From assembly GCF_900129115.1 (NCBI RefSeq), contig NZ_FQUR01000013.1:30070-94069 (forward strand): a DNA stretch of 64,000 nucleotides, written 5' to 3'. Below are positions 21,451 through 33,836 of the stretch, in pieces. The DNA comes from Thermoanaerobacter uzonensis DSM 18761. GTDB lineage: Bacteria > Bacillota > Thermoanaerobacteria > Thermoanaerobacterales > Thermoanaerobacteraceae. The position numbers were made by a program, and so were the translations under genes. The notes beneath the pieces were generated by a model. It made no database searches. It saw only the letters and a program-made list of their open reading frames with translations, and was not told the origin of the DNA. Numbering within the stretch: position 1 is the first letter of the stretch; each line of letters opens with the position of its first letter.

Positions 21451-21482
21451 TGAGCCCTCAAATTTGTGGGGGCTTATTTTTT
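21451..21482 (+). terminator. gyrA terminator, right side of repeat B
   Basis: GAGCCCTCAAATTTGTGGGGGCTT forms a hairpin followed by ATTTTTT on the plus strand. It overlaps the end of the converging OYE gene. Confidence 0.8.
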
Positions 21483-22487
21483 AAAAGCTCTTTCATATTG
21501 TTTTGGCCAGTCTTCCTTTGAAGTGTAAGTATGCAGAACCCAATAGGGATTTCTTAAGAGCTCTCTTCCCAGTGCAACCAAGTCTGCCCTTTCATTTGAA
21601 AGAATTTCTTCTGCAAGCTCTTGTGTCGTTATTAATCCTACTGCAGAAGTTTTTATATTACAGTGTTTTTTAATTGCTTCAGCGTATTTAACTTGATATC
21701 CGGGATATAGGTTTATATCAACATTTAAAAGTCCTCCACTGCTTACATCAATTAAATCAACTTTGTTTCTTATCATGTTGATATATTCTACCATCATATC
21801 TATGTTTATTCCGCCTTCAATGTAATCATCTGCAGATACACGCACAAAAATAGGCTTGTTTTGAGGCCAATTTTTTCTAACTTCATCTATAACTTCAATT
21901 AAAAATCTTGCTCTATTTTCAATACTACCACCGTATTCATCTTTTCGTTTATTTGAAAGAGGAGAAAGAAATTCATGAATTAAATAGCCGTGAGCTGCAT
22001 GTATTTCAACAACATCATAACCTGCTAAATGAGCCCTTTTGGCAGCTTCTCCAAAAGCTTTTACTATATATTTTATTTCCTCAATTGATAATTCTCTCGG
22101 AAGTTTGTAGTGTTCTCCTGCTTTAATAGGAGAAGGTCCTATGACATCCTCGTAGGATATATTACATTTTCTTCCTGCATGAGCAAGCTGTATTCCCATC
22201 ACAGCGCCATTTGCCTTGCAGATGTCTACAATTCTTTTTAATTTTTCAGCCTGCTCATCATTCCATATACCAAGGTCATGGTCGGTTATTCTTCCTCTGC
22301 TTTCAACAGCTGTAGCTTCTTGCACAATAAGTCCTACTCCACCAATAGCCCTTGTGGCATAATGAACTATATGCCAGTCATTTGGCATTCCATCTGTAGA
22401 AGCTGTATACATACACATGGAAGACATCATGATTCTATTTTTGATTGTAATATCTTTTATTTTCAAAGGTATATGTAAAATACCCAT
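21474..22487 (-). CDS. Old yellow enzyme family NAD(P)H:flavin oxidoreductase (YqjM-like)
   Basis: A 337-residue FMN-dependent ene-reductase with a TIM-barrel fold. It follows the YqjM/thermophilic-like OYE class: MSSMCMYTA carries the cysteine that tunes the flavin, and GIQLAHAGRK, EIHAAHGYLIHEFLSPLSN, FVRVSADDY and ALGRELLRNPYW are family blocks. Such enzymes reduce activated C=C bonds; the natural substrate is unknown. It stands alone, converging with gyrA. Confidence 0.92.
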   Translation of the reverse strand: MGILHIPLKIKDITIKNRIMMSSMCMYTASTDGMPNDWHIVHYATRAIGGVGLIVQEATAVESRGRITDHDLGIWNDEQAEKLKRIVDICKANGAVMGIQLAHAGRKCNISYEDVIGPSPIKAGEHYKLPRELSIEEIKYIVKAFGEAAKRAHLAGYDVVEIHAAHGYLIHEFLSPLSNKRKDEYGGSIENRARFLIEVIDEVRKNWPQNKPIFVRVSADDYIEGGINIDMMVEYINMIRNKVDLIDVSSGGLLNVDINLYPGYQVKYAEAIKKHCNIKTSAVGLITTQELAEEILSNERADLVALGRELLRNPYWVLHTYTSKEDWPKQYERAFKK

Positions 22488-22685
22488 AAAAACTCTCCTT
22501 TCTTGAGATTTCTAATTTTAATCATAATACATAACTTTTCAAAAACCAAATTAGAAAAATATTTAAGTTTAATGTAATTTAGACAATTTAATGATAGCTT
22601 AAAAAAGAGCAATTTTTTTGGGGGATATTTAAAATTTTTTAGTAAATGTAAACGATAGATTATTGAAAATTTACAAATAATTTAG

Positions 22686-22714
22686 TTGACTAAAGCAGAA
22701 GATGCTGCTAAAAT
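22686..22714 (+). promoter_or_regulatory. ilv-leu operon promoter
   Basis: TTGACT and TAAAAT are separated by 17 bases, about 40 bases upstream of the T-box stem I. The 200 bases before it show nothing else recognisable. Confidence 0.7.
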
Positions 22715-22754
22715 AACAAGTAACTTTATTCGGATTTGTATTTTTAAAATGATA

Positions 22755-23020
22755 AAGAATAAAAGCGATGAAGGTGAGGGGTATGTGCGTAGGCTTAAGA
22801 GAGCCGGTGGCTGGTGCAAACCGGTGCCGAGGCGCATATTAGATCGCTCTGGAGCTGTATAGCTGAACGGTGGTAAGCTTATTAGGCTATACCGGGATTA
22901 CCCGTTACAGGTCAAGTTGTATGACTTGGTGAGGCTATTGCCGTGAGGTAATAGCGAAAACAGGTGGTACCGCGTGGAGGAAATCCCCGCCCTGTGCTTT
23001 CAGGGCGGGGAATGATTTTT
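22755..23020 (+). ncRNA. Isoleucine T-box leader of ilv-leu operon
   Basis: A tRNA-sensing transcription attenuator. Stem I runs from about 22755, and the conserved T-box AGGTGGTACCGCG is at 22962-22974. A strong CCCCGCCCTG/CAGGGCGGGG terminator with a short T run follows at 22984-23020. The specifier position aligns with that of the serS T-box (five bases before GGAGC) and reads ATC (22843-22845), isoleucine. Uncharged tRNA-Ile would bind and allow readthrough into ilvN and the whole operon. Confidence 0.92.
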
Positions 23021-23035
23021 ATAGGGGGTGATAAT

Positions 23036-24534
<1,499 letters not shown>

Positions 24535-24552
24535 ATAAGGAGGTAGATAGGC

Positions 24553-25749
24553 ATGGGGGTCAAAAGAGTCATTGTTTTTGACACTACATTACGAGATGGT
24601 GAGCAGACTCCTGGCGTCAATTTTAACATTAACGATAAATTTGAAATAGCAAAACAGTTGGTATCATTAGGAGTAGATGTCATAGAGGCAGGATTTCCAG
24701 CAGCTTCTAATGGAGATTTTGAAGCAGTTAAAAATATTGCTGATAAATTAAAAGGTGTTACTATTGCTGCAATGGCAAGGTCTGTAAAGGAGGACATAGA
24801 CAGAGCCAGCAGTGCTTTGAAAAATGCTGAAAGGTCGAGATTACACGTTTTTATCGCAACTTCTGATATACATCTTAAATATAAACTTAAGATGTCAAGA
24901 GAAGAAATGCTCCAAAGAGCTGTTGAAATGGTAAAGTACGCAAAAGGAAAATTTGATGAAATTGAATTTTCAGCAGAAGATGCTTCAAGAACTGATTGGG
25001 ACTTTTTAGTAAAAGTTTTTAGTGAGGTAATCGATGCAGGAGCGAATGTAATAAATGTGCCCGATACTGTGGGATATGCGATGCCAAGAGAATTTGGAGA
25101 ACTCATAAAATACATCAGAAATAATATTCCCGACATCGATGGAGTAATGATAAGTGCTCATTGTCACAATGATTTAGGAATGGCTGTAGCGAATTCCTTG
25201 TCTGCCATAGAAAATGGAGCGACTCAAGTAGAAGTGACTGTAAACGGAATAGGAGAAAGGGCAGGAAATGCAGCTATGGAAGAAGTAGTAATGGCATTAA
25301 ACACGAGAAAAGATTATTTTGGCCTTGTTCACGGAATAAACACTAAAGAGATATACAATACAAGCAAACTGGTAAGCAAACTTACAGGGATTAACCTCCA
25401 ACCTAATAAAGCAATTGTAGGTGCTAATGCTTTTAGGCATCAAGCGGGAATTCACCAACATGGAGTTATAAACAACAGAGCTACTTATGAGATAATGAAA
25501 CCAGAAGATATCGGAATAGTTCCAGATACTTTTGCATTAGGTAAGCTATCAGGAAGAAATGCTTTTGAATTAAAAGTCAGACAATTGGGGTATAACAATC
25601 TTTCGTCAGGAGAGTTAAGTGATGCTTTTAGAAGGTTTAAAGATTTGGCAGACAGAAAAAAGGTCATTGTAGATGAGGATATAAGATTTGTTGTTGAAGA
25701 GACTTTGGAAGAGTTTAGAAGTCTTAAGGAGGGAGAAGCTTGGGCTTAA
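24553..25749 (+). CDS. leuA: 2-isopropylmalate synthase, short form
   Basis: LeuA condenses acetyl-CoA with 2-ketoisovalerate, the first step of leucine synthesis. The TIM-barrel catalytic domain is complete: [14 protein letters not shown] near residue 12, the metal motif [23 protein letters not shown], and [15 protein letters not shown]. At 398 residues it ends where usual LeuA proteins (about 510) continue into the allosteric LeuA dimer domain. The frame runs straight into the leuC start (10-base overlap) with no relic of the missing domain. Position in a leu operon supports LeuA; homocitrate or citramalate synthase activity is the alternative. Confidence 0.85.
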   Translation: MGVKRVIVFDTTLRDGEQTPGVNFNINDKFEIAKQLVSLGVDVIEAGFPAASNGDFEAVKNIADKLKGVTIAAMARSVKEDIDRASSALKNAERSRLHVFIATSDIHLKYKLKMSREEMLQRAVEMVKYAKGKFDEIEFSAEDASRTDWDFLVKVFSEVIDAGANVINVPDTVGYAMPREFGELIKYIRNNIPDIDGVMISAHCHNDLGMAVANSLSAIENGATQVEVTVNGIGERAGNAAMEEVVMALNTRKDYFGLVHGINTKEIYNTSKLVSKLTGINLQPNKAIVGANAFRHQAGIHQHGVINNRATYEIMKPEDIGIVPDTFALGKLSGRNAFELKVRQLGYNNLSSGELSDAFRRFKDLADRKKVIVDEDIRFVVEETLEEFRSLKEGEAWA

Positions 25750-26996
25750 CATTGACACAAAAGATATTGTCAGCAAAAATTGGTAAAAAAGTCAAAGCGG
25801 GGGAGTTAATTGAAGTTGATGTGGATATGGTATTAGGCAATGATGTTACTGCTCCTGTTGCTATAAAGGAGTTTAAAAAAATAGGAAAAGAAGAGGTATT
25901 TGACAAGACTAAAATTGCCCTTGTCCCTGATCATTTTGTTCCTAATAAGGACATAAAATCGGCGGAGCAAGTGAATATAATGAGAAAATTTGCAAAAAAA
26001 CATGGAATAGTAAATTTCTTTGAAGTAGGGCAAATGGGGATAGAGCACGCACTTTTACCCGAAAAAGGACTTGTACTTCCGGGGGATGTTGTCATAGGTG
26101 CTGATTCTCACACTTGCACCTATGGCGCTCTTACTTGTTTTTCTACAGGGGTAGGAAGCACTGACATGGCGGCAGCAATGGCGACAGGCAAGGCGTGGTT
26201 TAAAGTGCCAGAAGCTATAAAATTCGTTTTAAAAGGCGATTTGCAAAAATGGGTAAGTGGAAAAGATGTTATCTTGTATATAATCGGAAAAATAGGAGTT
26301 GACGGAGCTTTATACAAATCTATGGAATTTACAGGGAATATAAAAGCTTTGTCAATGGATGATAGATTCACAATCGCCAATATGGCAATAGAAGCAGGGG
26401 CTAAAAACGGTATTTTCGATTTTGACGAAATTACCGAAGCATATGTTAAAGGGAGAGCAAAAAGAGAGTATAAGGTATTTGAAAGGGATGTAGATGCTGA
26501 GTACAGTGAAGTTTATGAGATAAATTTGGATGAGATAAAGCCTCAAATAGCATTTCCTCATTTGCCTGAAAACACCAGAAATATTGATGAGGTTGGAAAA
26601 GTGAAAATAGACCAAGTGGTTATTGGTTCTTGTACCAATGGACGTATATCAGACATGGAGATAGCTTATAAGATATTGAAGGGTAAAAAGGTTCATCCTG
26701 ATGTAAGACTTTTAATTTTCCCCGCAACACAGGAAATATACTTAGAATGTGTTAAAAGAGGTTACATCGAAGAGTTTATAAAAGCAGGTGCAGCAGTATC
26801 TACTCCTACGTGTGGTCCTTGCCTTGGCGGACATATGGGAATTTTGGCTAAAGGAGAAAGGGCACTGGCTACTACTAATAGAAATTTTGTAGGAAGAATG
26901 GGACATCCTGAGAGTGAAGTGTATCTTTCAAGTCCAGCTGTTGCGGCGGCTTCAGCTATTGCAGGATATATCGTAAGTCCAGAGGAGGTAGAATGA
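25740..26996 (+). CDS. leuC: 3-isopropylmalate dehydratase large subunit
   Basis: LeuC with LeuD isomerises 2- to 3-isopropylmalate. The 418-residue aconitase-family protein has the 4Fe-4S cysteines in [10 protein letters not shown] and [12 protein letters not shown], and the [12 protein letters not shown] motif. It is the shorter bacterial/archaeal type. Start is TTG overlapping the leuA end; no better start exists. Confidence 0.94.
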   Translation: MGLTLTQKILSAKIGKKVKAGELIEVDVDMVLGNDVTAPVAIKEFKKIGKEEVFDKTKIALVPDHFVPNKDIKSAEQVNIMRKFAKKHGIVNFFEVGQMGIEHALLPEKGLVLPGDVVIGADSHTCTYGALTCFSTGVGSTDMAAAMATGKAWFKVPEAIKFVLKGDLQKWVSGKDVILYIIGKIGVDGALYKSMEFTGNIKALSMDDRFTIANMAIEAGAKNGIFDFDEITEAYVKGRAKREYKVFERDVDAEYSEVYEINLDEIKPQIAFPHLPENTRNIDEVGKVKIDQVVIGSCTNGRISDMEIAYKILKGKKVHPDVRLLIFPATQEIYLECVKRGYIEEFIKAGAAVSTPTCGPCLGGHMGILAKGERALATTNRNFVGRMGHPESEVYLSSPAVAAASAIAGYIVSPEEVE

Positions 26997-27478
26997 TGCA
27001 GGGGAAAGCCATAAAATATGGGGACAATATAGATACAGATGTTATAATACCAGCAAGGTATTTAAACACATCAGACCCACAAGAATTGGCACAGCATTGC
27101 ATGGAAGATTTAGACAAAGAGTTTAAAAACAAAGTTCAAGAAGGAGATATACTGGTTGTAGGTGAAAATTTTGGTAGTGGATCCTCCAGAGAGCATGCGC
27201 CAATTGCTATTAAAGCATCTGGTATATCCTGTATAATTGCTAAGTCGTTTGCAAGAATTTTTTTCAGAAATGCGATAAATATAGGGCTTCCGATATTAGA
27301 ATGCAAAGAGGCAGTAGATGGGATTGAAGAAGGTGATATTGTTTTGGTTGATACAGATAATGGAATCATAAAAAATTTGACTAAAGGAACAGAATTTAAA
27401 GCTCAACCCTTTCCTGACTTCATAAAAGAAATAATGAAATATGGTGGACTTATAAATTATGTCAGAGAGAAGGTGTGA
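26993..27478 (+). CDS. leuD: 3-isopropylmalate dehydratase small subunit
   Basis: The 161-residue swivel-domain partner of LeuC. Motifs are [16 protein letters not shown] near the start and [16 protein letters not shown]. It overlaps leuC by four bases (ATGA). Two adjacent ATG codons could serve as start; GAGGAGGT lies upstream of both. Confidence 0.95.
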   Translation: MMQGKAIKYGDNIDTDVIIPARYLNTSDPQELAQHCMEDLDKEFKNKVQEGDILVVGENFGSGSSREHAPIAIKASGISCIIAKSFARIFFRNAINIGLPILECKEAVDGIEEGDIVLVDTDNGIIKNLTKGTEFKAQPFPDFIKEIMKYGGLINYVREKV

Positions 27479-27481
27479 CAA

Positions 27482-28549
27482 TTGTTTAAAATTGCTGTTT
27501 TGCCTGGAGATGGAATTGGACCTGAAGTCATAGAAGAAGGGTTAAAAGTTTTGTCTGCTATAGAAGACAAGTACAAACTTAAATTTGATGTAAAAAAGTA
27601 TCCATTTGGGGGAGATGCTATAGATAAATATGGTGTTCCCTATCCGGAGGAGACAAAAAATGCATGTCTTTCTAGCGATGCTGTTCTTTTGGGAGCAGTA
27701 GGGGGACCTAAATGGGATGACCTTGAGGGGGATAAAAGGCCAGAGGCGGGTCTTCTGGCTTTGAGAAAAAGCCTAGGGGTTTATGCAAATCTAAGACCTG
27801 CTGTTCTTTATCCTCCTTTAAAAGAAGCTTCTCCTTTAAAAAACGAATTATTACAAGAGGTGTTAGATATTCTTGTGGTAAGAGAACTTACTGGTGGTAT
27901 TTATTTTGGACCGAGAGGAACAGTTGCTATAGATTATGGTTTTAAGGCTTATGATACAGAAGTGTACCAGACTTCAGAGATAGAAAGGATAGCAGTTATT
28001 GCTTTTGAAGCGGCTTTAAAGAGGAAAAAGAAAGTCACTTCTGTAGACAAGGCAAACATTTTGGATTCTTCAAGATTGTGGAGAAAAACGGTAGAAGAAA
28101 TAAGTAAGAGATATCCTGATGTTGAGTTAAACCATATGTATGTAGATAATTGTGCTATGCAACTAATTAAAAATCCTTCTCAATTTGATGTAATTCTCAC
28201 TTCCAATATGTTTGGCGATATATTAAGTGACGAGGCTTCCCAACTTACAGGTTCTATAGGTATGCTTCCCTCTGCTAGCTTAAGAGAAGATAAAGTAGGA
28301 CTTTATGAACCTATACATGGTTCAGCTCCAGATATTGCTGGAACAAAAAAAGCAAATCCTTTAGCTACAATACTGTCAGTTGCTATGATGCTGGAATATT
28401 CTTTTGACCTTATAGATGCTGCTAATGACATAAAGGATGCAGTAAATAAAGTTTTAGAGGCAGGTTATAGGACTTTAGATTTAGGAAAGGGAATAATTTT
28501 AAATACTCAGGAGATGGGAGATAAAGTGGTAGAGTATGTAAAGGGGTGA
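27482..28549 (+). CDS. leuB: 3-isopropylmalate dehydrogenase
   Basis: LeuB oxidises and decarboxylates 3-isopropylmalate with NAD+. The 355-residue protein has [11 protein letters not shown] at the start, the substrate-binding [13 protein letters not shown], and the C-terminal [19 protein letters not shown] and GSAPDIAG. Start is TTG, three bases after leuD. Length is standard. Confidence 0.96.
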   Translation: MFKIAVLPGDGIGPEVIEEGLKVLSAIEDKYKLKFDVKKYPFGGDAIDKYGVPYPEETKNACLSSDAVLLGAVGGPKWDDLEGDKRPEAGLLALRKSLGVYANLRPAVLYPPLKEASPLKNELLQEVLDILVVRELTGGIYFGPRGTVAIDYGFKAYDTEVYQTSEIERIAVIAFEAALKRKKKVTSVDKANILDSSRLWRKTVEEISKRYPDVELNHMYVDNCAMQLIKNPSQFDVILTSNMFGDILSDEASQLTGSIGMLPSASLREDKVGLYEPIHGSAPDIAGTKKANPLATILSVAMMLEYSFDLIDAANDIKDAVNKVLEAGYRTLDLGKGIILNTQEMGDKVVEYVKG

Positions 28550-30225
28550 AGAGATTGATAAGCGATAGCATAAAAAAAGGAGTTGAAAAGGCGCCGCATA
28601 GGTCACTTTTATATGCTTTAGGCCTTACAGATGAAGAAATAAAAAGGCCGATTATTGGTGTGGCAAATTCAAAAAACGAAATTATACCAGGACATATTCA
28701 CCTTGACAAAATAGCTGAAGCTGTAAAAGCAGGCATCAGAATGGCAGGAGGAACTCCTATAGAGTTTTCCACTATTGGTGTTTGTGATGGCATTGCCATG
28801 AACCATAAAGGTATGAAATACTCTTTAGGGAGTAGAGAACTTATTGCAGATAGCATTGAAATCATGGCAATGGCCCATGGTTTTGACGGGCTTGTGCTTA
28901 TACCTAATTGCGACAAAATAGTGCCAGGAATGCTTATGGCAGCAGCACGACTTAATATTCCTGCAATAGTTGTAAGCGGAGGCCCAATGCTTGCAGGAAA
29001 GTGTAATGGAGATACCTGTGATTTGAGCAGTGTTTTTGAAGCGGTAGGGGCTCACAAGGTTGGTAAAATCACTGAGGAAGACCTCTACAGAATAGAGCTT
29101 AACGCTTGCCCTACCTGTGGTTCCTGCTCTGGTATGTTTACCGCAAATACTATGAATTGCTTGACAGAAGCTTTAGGAATTGGACTTCCAGGAAATGGCA
29201 CAATTCCAGCTGTTTATTCTGAAAGGATAAGACTTGCAAAACAAGCTGGAATAAAAATCATGGAGCTTGTAGAGAGAGGAATTAAGCCTTCCAATATACT
29301 TACAAAAGAGGCATTTATAAACGCCTTTAGTATAGACATGGCTTTAGGTGGTTCTACAAATACAGTATTGCACTTAAAAGCTATAGCTCATGAGGCAGGC
29401 GTAGATATACCTTTAAATGAGATTAATGAGATTAGTGCAAGAGTACCTAATTTATGTAAATTAAGTCCTGCAGGGAAATACCACATAGAGGACCTTTATT
29501 TTGCAGGCGGAATTTCAGCTGTTTTAAAAGAGCTGACGAAAGCTAATCTTATAAATATTGAAGCATTAACAGTTACAGGAAAGACATTAGGAGAGAATAT
29601 AAAAGACGCTAAAGTTTTAAATCATGATGTGATAAGGCCAATAGACAACCCTTACAGCAGTACTGGAGGTCTTGCGATACTGTACGGGAACATTGCAAGA
29701 GAAGGAGCTGTTGTAAAAGCATCTGCTGTCGCAAAAGAGATGTTAAGACATGAAGGACCAGCAAAGGTATTTAATTCTGAAGAAGAAGCCATAGCTGCAA
29801 TATATGGAGGAAAAATACAAAAAGGCGATGTGGTAGTAATAAGATACGAAGGTCCAAAAGGTGGGCCGGGAATGAGAGAAATGTTAAGTCCTACTTCAGC
29901 TCTTGCGGGTATGGGACTTGACAAAGAGGTCGCTCTTATAACAGACGGTAGATTTTCAGGTGCAACAAGAGGAGCTTCCATAGGACATGTCTCTCCGGAA
30001 GCTATGGAAGGAGGAGAAATAGCGATTATTGAAGATGGGGATATTATTGAAATTGATATTCCCGCAAGAAAAATTAATGTGAAATTAACTGATGAGGAGA
30101 TTAAAGAAAGAATGAAAAGATGGGTAAGGCCTGAACTAAAGATAAAAAATGGTTATATGGCAAGATATGCAGAACAGGTGACTTCTGCAAATACAGGTGC
30201 GGTTTTTAAGGGGGGAGGTATATGA
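28546..30225 (+). CDS. ilvD: Dihydroxy-acid dehydratase
   Basis: IlvD dehydrates dihydroxy acids to the keto acids of isoleucine and valine, using an Fe-S cluster. In the 559-residue protein, cluster ligands are seen in [10 protein letters not shown] and [19 protein letters not shown], with [12 protein letters not shown] and [15 protein letters not shown] further on. The GTG start overlaps the leuB stop by four bases (GTGA). Confidence 0.96.
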   Translation: MKRLISDSIKKGVEKAPHRSLLYALGLTDEEIKRPIIGVANSKNEIIPGHIHLDKIAEAVKAGIRMAGGTPIEFSTIGVCDGIAMNHKGMKYSLGSRELIADSIEIMAMAHGFDGLVLIPNCDKIVPGMLMAAARLNIPAIVVSGGPMLAGKCNGDTCDLSSVFEAVGAHKVGKITEEDLYRIELNACPTCGSCSGMFTANTMNCLTEALGIGLPGNGTIPAVYSERIRLAKQAGIKIMELVERGIKPSNILTKEAFINAFSIDMALGGSTNTVLHLKAIAHEAGVDIPLNEINEISARVPNLCKLSPAGKYHIEDLYFAGGISAVLKELTKANLINIEALTVTGKTLGENIKDAKVLNHDVIRPIDNPYSSTGGLAILYGNIAREGAVVKASAVAKEMLRHEGPAKVFNSEEEAIAAIYGGKIQKGDVVVIRYEGPKGGPGMREMLSPTSALAGMGLDKEVALITDGRFSGATRGASIGHVSPEAMEGGEIAIIEDGDIIEIDIPARKINVKLTDEEIKERMKRWVRPELKIKNGYMARYAEQVTSANTGAVFKGGGI

Positions 30226-31886
30226 AGTTAAAAGGAGCGCAAGTAGTTATAGAAGTTTTAAAAGAGATGGGCGTTGATACTATATTTGGCATACCAGGAG
30301 GAGCAGTTATTCCCATTTATGATGCTCTTTATGACTCTGATATAAGGCATATTTTAGCTACTCACGAGCAAATGGCAGCTCATATGGCAGATGGTTACGC
30401 AAGAGTTACGGGAAGAGTTGGGGTTTGCTTTGCTACCTCTGGCCCCGGTTCTACCAATCTTGTAACGGGTATAGCTAATGCTTATATGGATTCAGTACCT
30501 GTTGTGGCGATAACAGGACAGGTTCCTACAAATCTTATAGGAAAGGACGCTTTTCAAGAGGTTGACATAACAGGAATTACCATGCCTATAACTAAACACA
30601 ACTTTATTGTAAAGTCTCCTGATAAATTAGCAGATACAATAAGGCAGGCATTTGCAATAGCCAAAAGTGGAAGGCCTGGTCCTGTGTTAGTTGATATTCC
30701 AAAAGATATACAGAATGCTGATATAGAATATGTTAAGGAAATGGGAGATAGTATTAATATAAAAAGCAATGTCAATGGAATAGTTTCGCAAAAAGAGTTA
30801 GACAAAGCCATTGAATTCATTTTGAAAAGTAGAAAACCTGTAATATTTGCAGGAGGAGGAGTGATTTGGGGAGAAGCATCAGAGGAACTTATAGAATTTG
30901 CAGAGAAGACCAATATACCTGTTGCTACTTCTTTAATGGGGTTAGGATGCTTTCCAGAAGACCATCCTTTGTCATTAGGTCTTATTGGCATGCATGGAAG
31001 CAGATTTGCAAATTTGGCTGTGTATAAATCAGACCTTGTGATAGCAATAGGGACAAGATTTAGCGACAGAGTCGCTGGCAAAGCAGGAGGACTTGCTCCA
31101 AATGCTAAAATAATCCATATTGATATTGACCCTGCAGAATTAGGGAAAAACGTGGAAGTGGAGGTAGCAGTTATAGGCAAAGTAAAAGAAGTATTGAAAC
31201 TTTTAACGAATAAACTTCCATTCATTGAGAGAAAAGAATGGTTAGAGGAAATTTCTTTCTTGAGAGAAAAGCACGGATTAAAGTATAAAAACGATGAAGT
31301 TTTGAGGCCTCAGTGGATAGTAGAAAAAATTCAACAGCTTTCAAACGATGACCTTATAATAGCCACTGAAGTGGGACAAAATCAAATGTGGGCTGCGCAG
31401 TATTATAAATTTAAACAGCCCAGGACTTTTGTTACCTCAGGAGGACTAGGGACAATGGGCTTTGGGCTTCCTGCTGCAATAGGTGCACAAGTGGGAAAGC
31501 CAGATAAAAGAGTTGTAAACATTGCAGGTGATGGAAGTTTAAGAATGAATATACATGCCTTAGAAACAGCTGCTGTATATAATATTCCGGTTATAACGGT
31601 ACTACTCAACAACCAAACTTTAGGAATGGTAAGACAGTGGCAAAATCTTTTGTATGACAAGAGATTTTCTCACACAGATTTGAATGCAAATTTGAATTTT
31701 GCTAAGCTTGCAAATGACTTTGGAGTAGAAGGAATAAGAATTACAACAAAGGAAGAATTCGAAAAAGCTTTTAGAAAAGCCTATAGCGAAAATAGACCTT
31801 TTATGATAGAATGTATTATAGATAAAGATGAAATGGTGCTTCCTTTTATTCCTGCAGGTGGTACTGTTGAAAATACAATTGGATAA
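30222..31886 (+). CDS. ilvB: Acetolactate synthase large (catalytic) subunit
   Basis: IlvB uses ThDP, FAD and Mg2+ to make acetolactate or acetohydroxybutyrate. In the 554-residue protein, the catalytic Glu lies in [18 protein letters not shown], the FAD domain is in the middle, and the ThDP motif GDGSLRMN begins the C-terminal cofactor site, with [12 protein letters not shown] nearby. It overlaps ilvD by four bases and ends the operon, seven genes away from ilvN. The FMN riboswitch begins directly after the stop. Confidence 0.96.
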   Translation: MKLKGAQVVIEVLKEMGVDTIFGIPGGAVIPIYDALYDSDIRHILATHEQMAAHMADGYARVTGRVGVCFATSGPGSTNLVTGIANAYMDSVPVVAITGQVPTNLIGKDAFQEVDITGITMPITKHNFIVKSPDKLADTIRQAFAIAKSGRPGPVLVDIPKDIQNADIEYVKEMGDSINIKSNVNGIVSQKELDKAIEFILKSRKPVIFAGGGVIWGEASEELIEFAEKTNIPVATSLMGLGCFPEDHPLSLGLIGMHGSRFANLAVYKSDLVIAIGTRFSDRVAGKAGGLAPNAKIIHIDIDPAELGKNVEVEVAVIGKVKEVLKLLTNKLPFIERKEWLEEISFLREKHGLKYKNDEVLRPQWIVEKIQQLSNDDLIIATEVGQNQMWAAQYYKFKQPRTFVTSGGLGTMGFGLPAAIGAQVGKPDKRVVNIAGDGSLRMNIHALETAAVYNIPVITVLLNNQTLGMVRQWQNLLYDKRFSHTDLNANLNFAKLANDFGVEGIRITTKEEFEKAFRKAYSENRPFMIECIIDKDEMVLPFIPAGGTVENTIG

Positions 31887-32064
31887 AACCTTCGGGGATC
31901 GGTGAAATTCCGTACCGGCGGTATAGCCCGCGAGCCTTTTGGCAGACTCGGTGAAATTCCGAGGCCGACAGTTAAAGTCTGGATGGGAGAAGGAGAAATA
32001 TTCCCCAGGGAATATATTCTCTGGGGTTTTTTTAACCCTGAAGGTTTAACCTTCAGGATTTTTT
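31887..32064 (+). ncRNA. FMN (RFN) riboswitch with two tandem terminators
   Basis: The FMN aptamer is clear: CTTCGGGGATCGGTGAAATTC, CCGGCGGTATAGCCCGCGAG, GCAGACTCGGTGAAATTCCG, GGCCGACAGTTAAAGTCTGG and GGGAGAAGGAG. Two hairpins follow: CCCCAG/CTGGGG with seven T (32003-32032), then CCTGAAGG/CCTTCAGG with six T (32037-32064). FMN binding should stop transcription before ribD. Confidence 0.95.
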
Positions 32065-32082
32065 AGTATAGGAGGGATTAAA

Positions 32083-33165
32083 TTGGAAGAATATATGAAA
32101 AGGGCTTTAAAACTGGCTGAAAAAGGATGGGGATACACAAACCCTAATCCACTTGTGGGTGCTGTAATAGTTAAAAATGGAAAAATAGTAGGTGAGGGTT
32201 ATCATGAATATTTTGGAGGTCCCCATGCTGAAGTAAATGCATTAAAAAATGCAGTTGAAGATGTCAAAGGTTCTACTATGTTTGTAACACTTGAACCTTG
32301 CAGCCATTATGGCAAAACACCACCTTGTGTTGAAGAAATAATTAAATCTGGCATTAAGAGAGTGTATATAGCGATGGAAGACCCAAATCCTAAAGTTAGC
32401 GGAAATGGTATAAAAAGGTTAAAAGAGGCGGGAATAGAAGTACATGTGGGGATGATGGAGAAAGAAGCGAGGAAACTCAACGAAATATTTGTTAAATATA
32501 TTACGACAAAATTTCCCTTTGTGATATTAAAATCTGCTATGAGTATTGATGGTAAGATTGCTTGTTATAATGGAATTTCTAAATGGATTACAAATGAGAA
32601 ATCAAGAAAATTTGCTCATAAAATAAGAGGACGTGTATCCGCGATTATGGTTGGGATAAATACAGTAATTAAGGATAACCCAATGCTTACAACAAGGTTG
32701 GAGGGGTATAAAAATCCTGTAAGGATTATTGTGGATAGTAGAGGTAGAATTCCACTTGACTCAAATGTAATAAGAGACAAAACGGCAAAAACGATAATTG
32801 CTACAACAGAACTTATGCTAAACAATGTGAGAAAGAAGCTTGAAGATATGGATATTGAAGTTATTATATTAAAGAACGACAGTGGAAAAGTACCTTTAAA
32901 AGAGCTAATGATAAAACTTGGAGAGAGGGGGATTGATAGTGTATTGATTGAAGGCGGTGGGACATTAAATTGGTCTTTATTTAAAGAGGGAATTGTTGAT
33001 AAAGTTATGTTTTTTATATCACCTAGAATAATAGGAGGGAAAAATGCTTTAACACCTGTAGAAGGTACAGGTTTTTCGGATATAGGAAATTCAATAGAAT
33101 TAAAAGATGTGGAGATTGATAGAATAGATGATGATATACTAATAACAGCATATGTAAGAAAGTAG
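32083..33165 (+). CDS. ribD: Riboflavin biosynthesis deaminase/reductase RibD
   Basis: A bifunctional enzyme: the N-terminal zinc-dependent pyrimidine deaminase (PHAEVNAL and EPCSHYGKTPPC, residues about 40-85) and the C-terminal reductase (residues about 145-360, with GGGTLNWSLF) together make 5-amino-6-ribitylamino-uracil phosphate. Length is 360 residues. Start is TTG with AGGAGGG upstream. It is first in the ribD-ribE-ribBA-ribH operon under the FMN riboswitch. Confidence 0.95.
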   Translation: MEEYMKRALKLAEKGWGYTNPNPLVGAVIVKNGKIVGEGYHEYFGGPHAEVNALKNAVEDVKGSTMFVTLEPCSHYGKTPPCVEEIIKSGIKRVYIAMEDPNPKVSGNGIKRLKEAGIEVHVGMMEKEARKLNEIFVKYITTKFPFVILKSAMSIDGKIACYNGISKWITNEKSRKFAHKIRGRVSAIMVGINTVIKDNPMLTTRLEGYKNPVRIIVDSRGRIPLDSNVIRDKTAKTIIATTELMLNNVRKKLEDMDIEVIILKNDSGKVPLKELMIKLGERGIDSVLIEGGGTLNWSLFKEGIVDKVMFFISPRIIGGKNALTPVEGTGFSDIGNSIELKDVEIDRIDDDILITAYVRK

Positions 33166-33175
33166 GTTATGGCGG

Positions 33176-33799
33176 ATGTTTACTGGAATTATAGAAGAAA
33201 CAGGAACTGTTAAAAATATTATACATGGTACTTTTACAAAAATTGTTATTAAATGTAGCAAAGTCCTTGAGGGAACAAAAATAGGTGATAGTATAGCAGT
33301 TAACGGTGTATGTTTAACTGTTACTAATATGTCAAACGAAAGTTTTGCAGCTGACGTTATGCCTGAAACCATGAGAGCAAGCAATTTAAAAGATTTAAAA
33401 ATTGGAAGCATTGTCAATCTTGAAAGAGCACTTCAAGTTGGAAGGAGAATGGGTGGGCATATCGTAACTGGTCATATAGATTGCGTTGGAAAAATCATAG
33501 ACAAAAGGCAGGAAAAAAATGCTTTTATATTTAAGATAGCTATAAATGAGAAATTTGCAAAATACATTGTGCGGAAGGGAAGTATTGCGGTTGATGGTAT
33601 AAGTTTAACGGTTGTTGAGGATGGATATGATTCTTTTGCTATTTCAGTTATTCCACATACAATGCTTAAGACCACATTGGGTTATAAAAGGGTAGGAGAT
33701 AGTGTAAATATCGAAGTTGATATACTTTCTAAATATGTAGAAAAACTAATAGGAAAAAAGGATATAAAAGATTTATTAAAAGAAAATGGATTTATATAG
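33176..33799 (+). CDS. ribE: Riboflavin synthase alpha chain
   Basis: This enzyme dismutates two lumazine molecules to riboflavin. The 207-residue protein has two similar barrels: MFTGIIEETGTV and AVNGVCLTV in the first, GHIVTGHIDCVG between them, and AVDGISLTVV in the second. It follows ribD by ten bases. Confidence 0.95.
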   Translation: MFTGIIEETGTVKNIIHGTFTKIVIKCSKVLEGTKIGDSIAVNGVCLTVTNMSNESFAADVMPETMRASNLKDLKIGSIVNLERALQVGRRMGGHIVTGHIDCVGKIIDKRQEKNAFIFKIAINEKFAKYIVRKGSIAVDGISLTVVEDGYDSFAISVIPHTMLKTTLGYKRVGDSVNIEVDILSKYVEKLIGKKDIKDLLKENGFI

Positions 33800-33836
33800 A
33801 TGTGGATGACTTCTCTAAGTTAAGGGGGAAAGACCG

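Noticed and set aside
21246..21521. Open frame across repeat copy B
   Set aside because: Entirely repeat and terminator sequence; the equivalent frames in copies A and C are not conserved as protein.
30554..31225. 223-codon antisense frame in ilvB, and similar frames in leuA and gyrA
   Set aside because: Mirror frames of well-conserved enzymes with matching codon phase; no independent signals.
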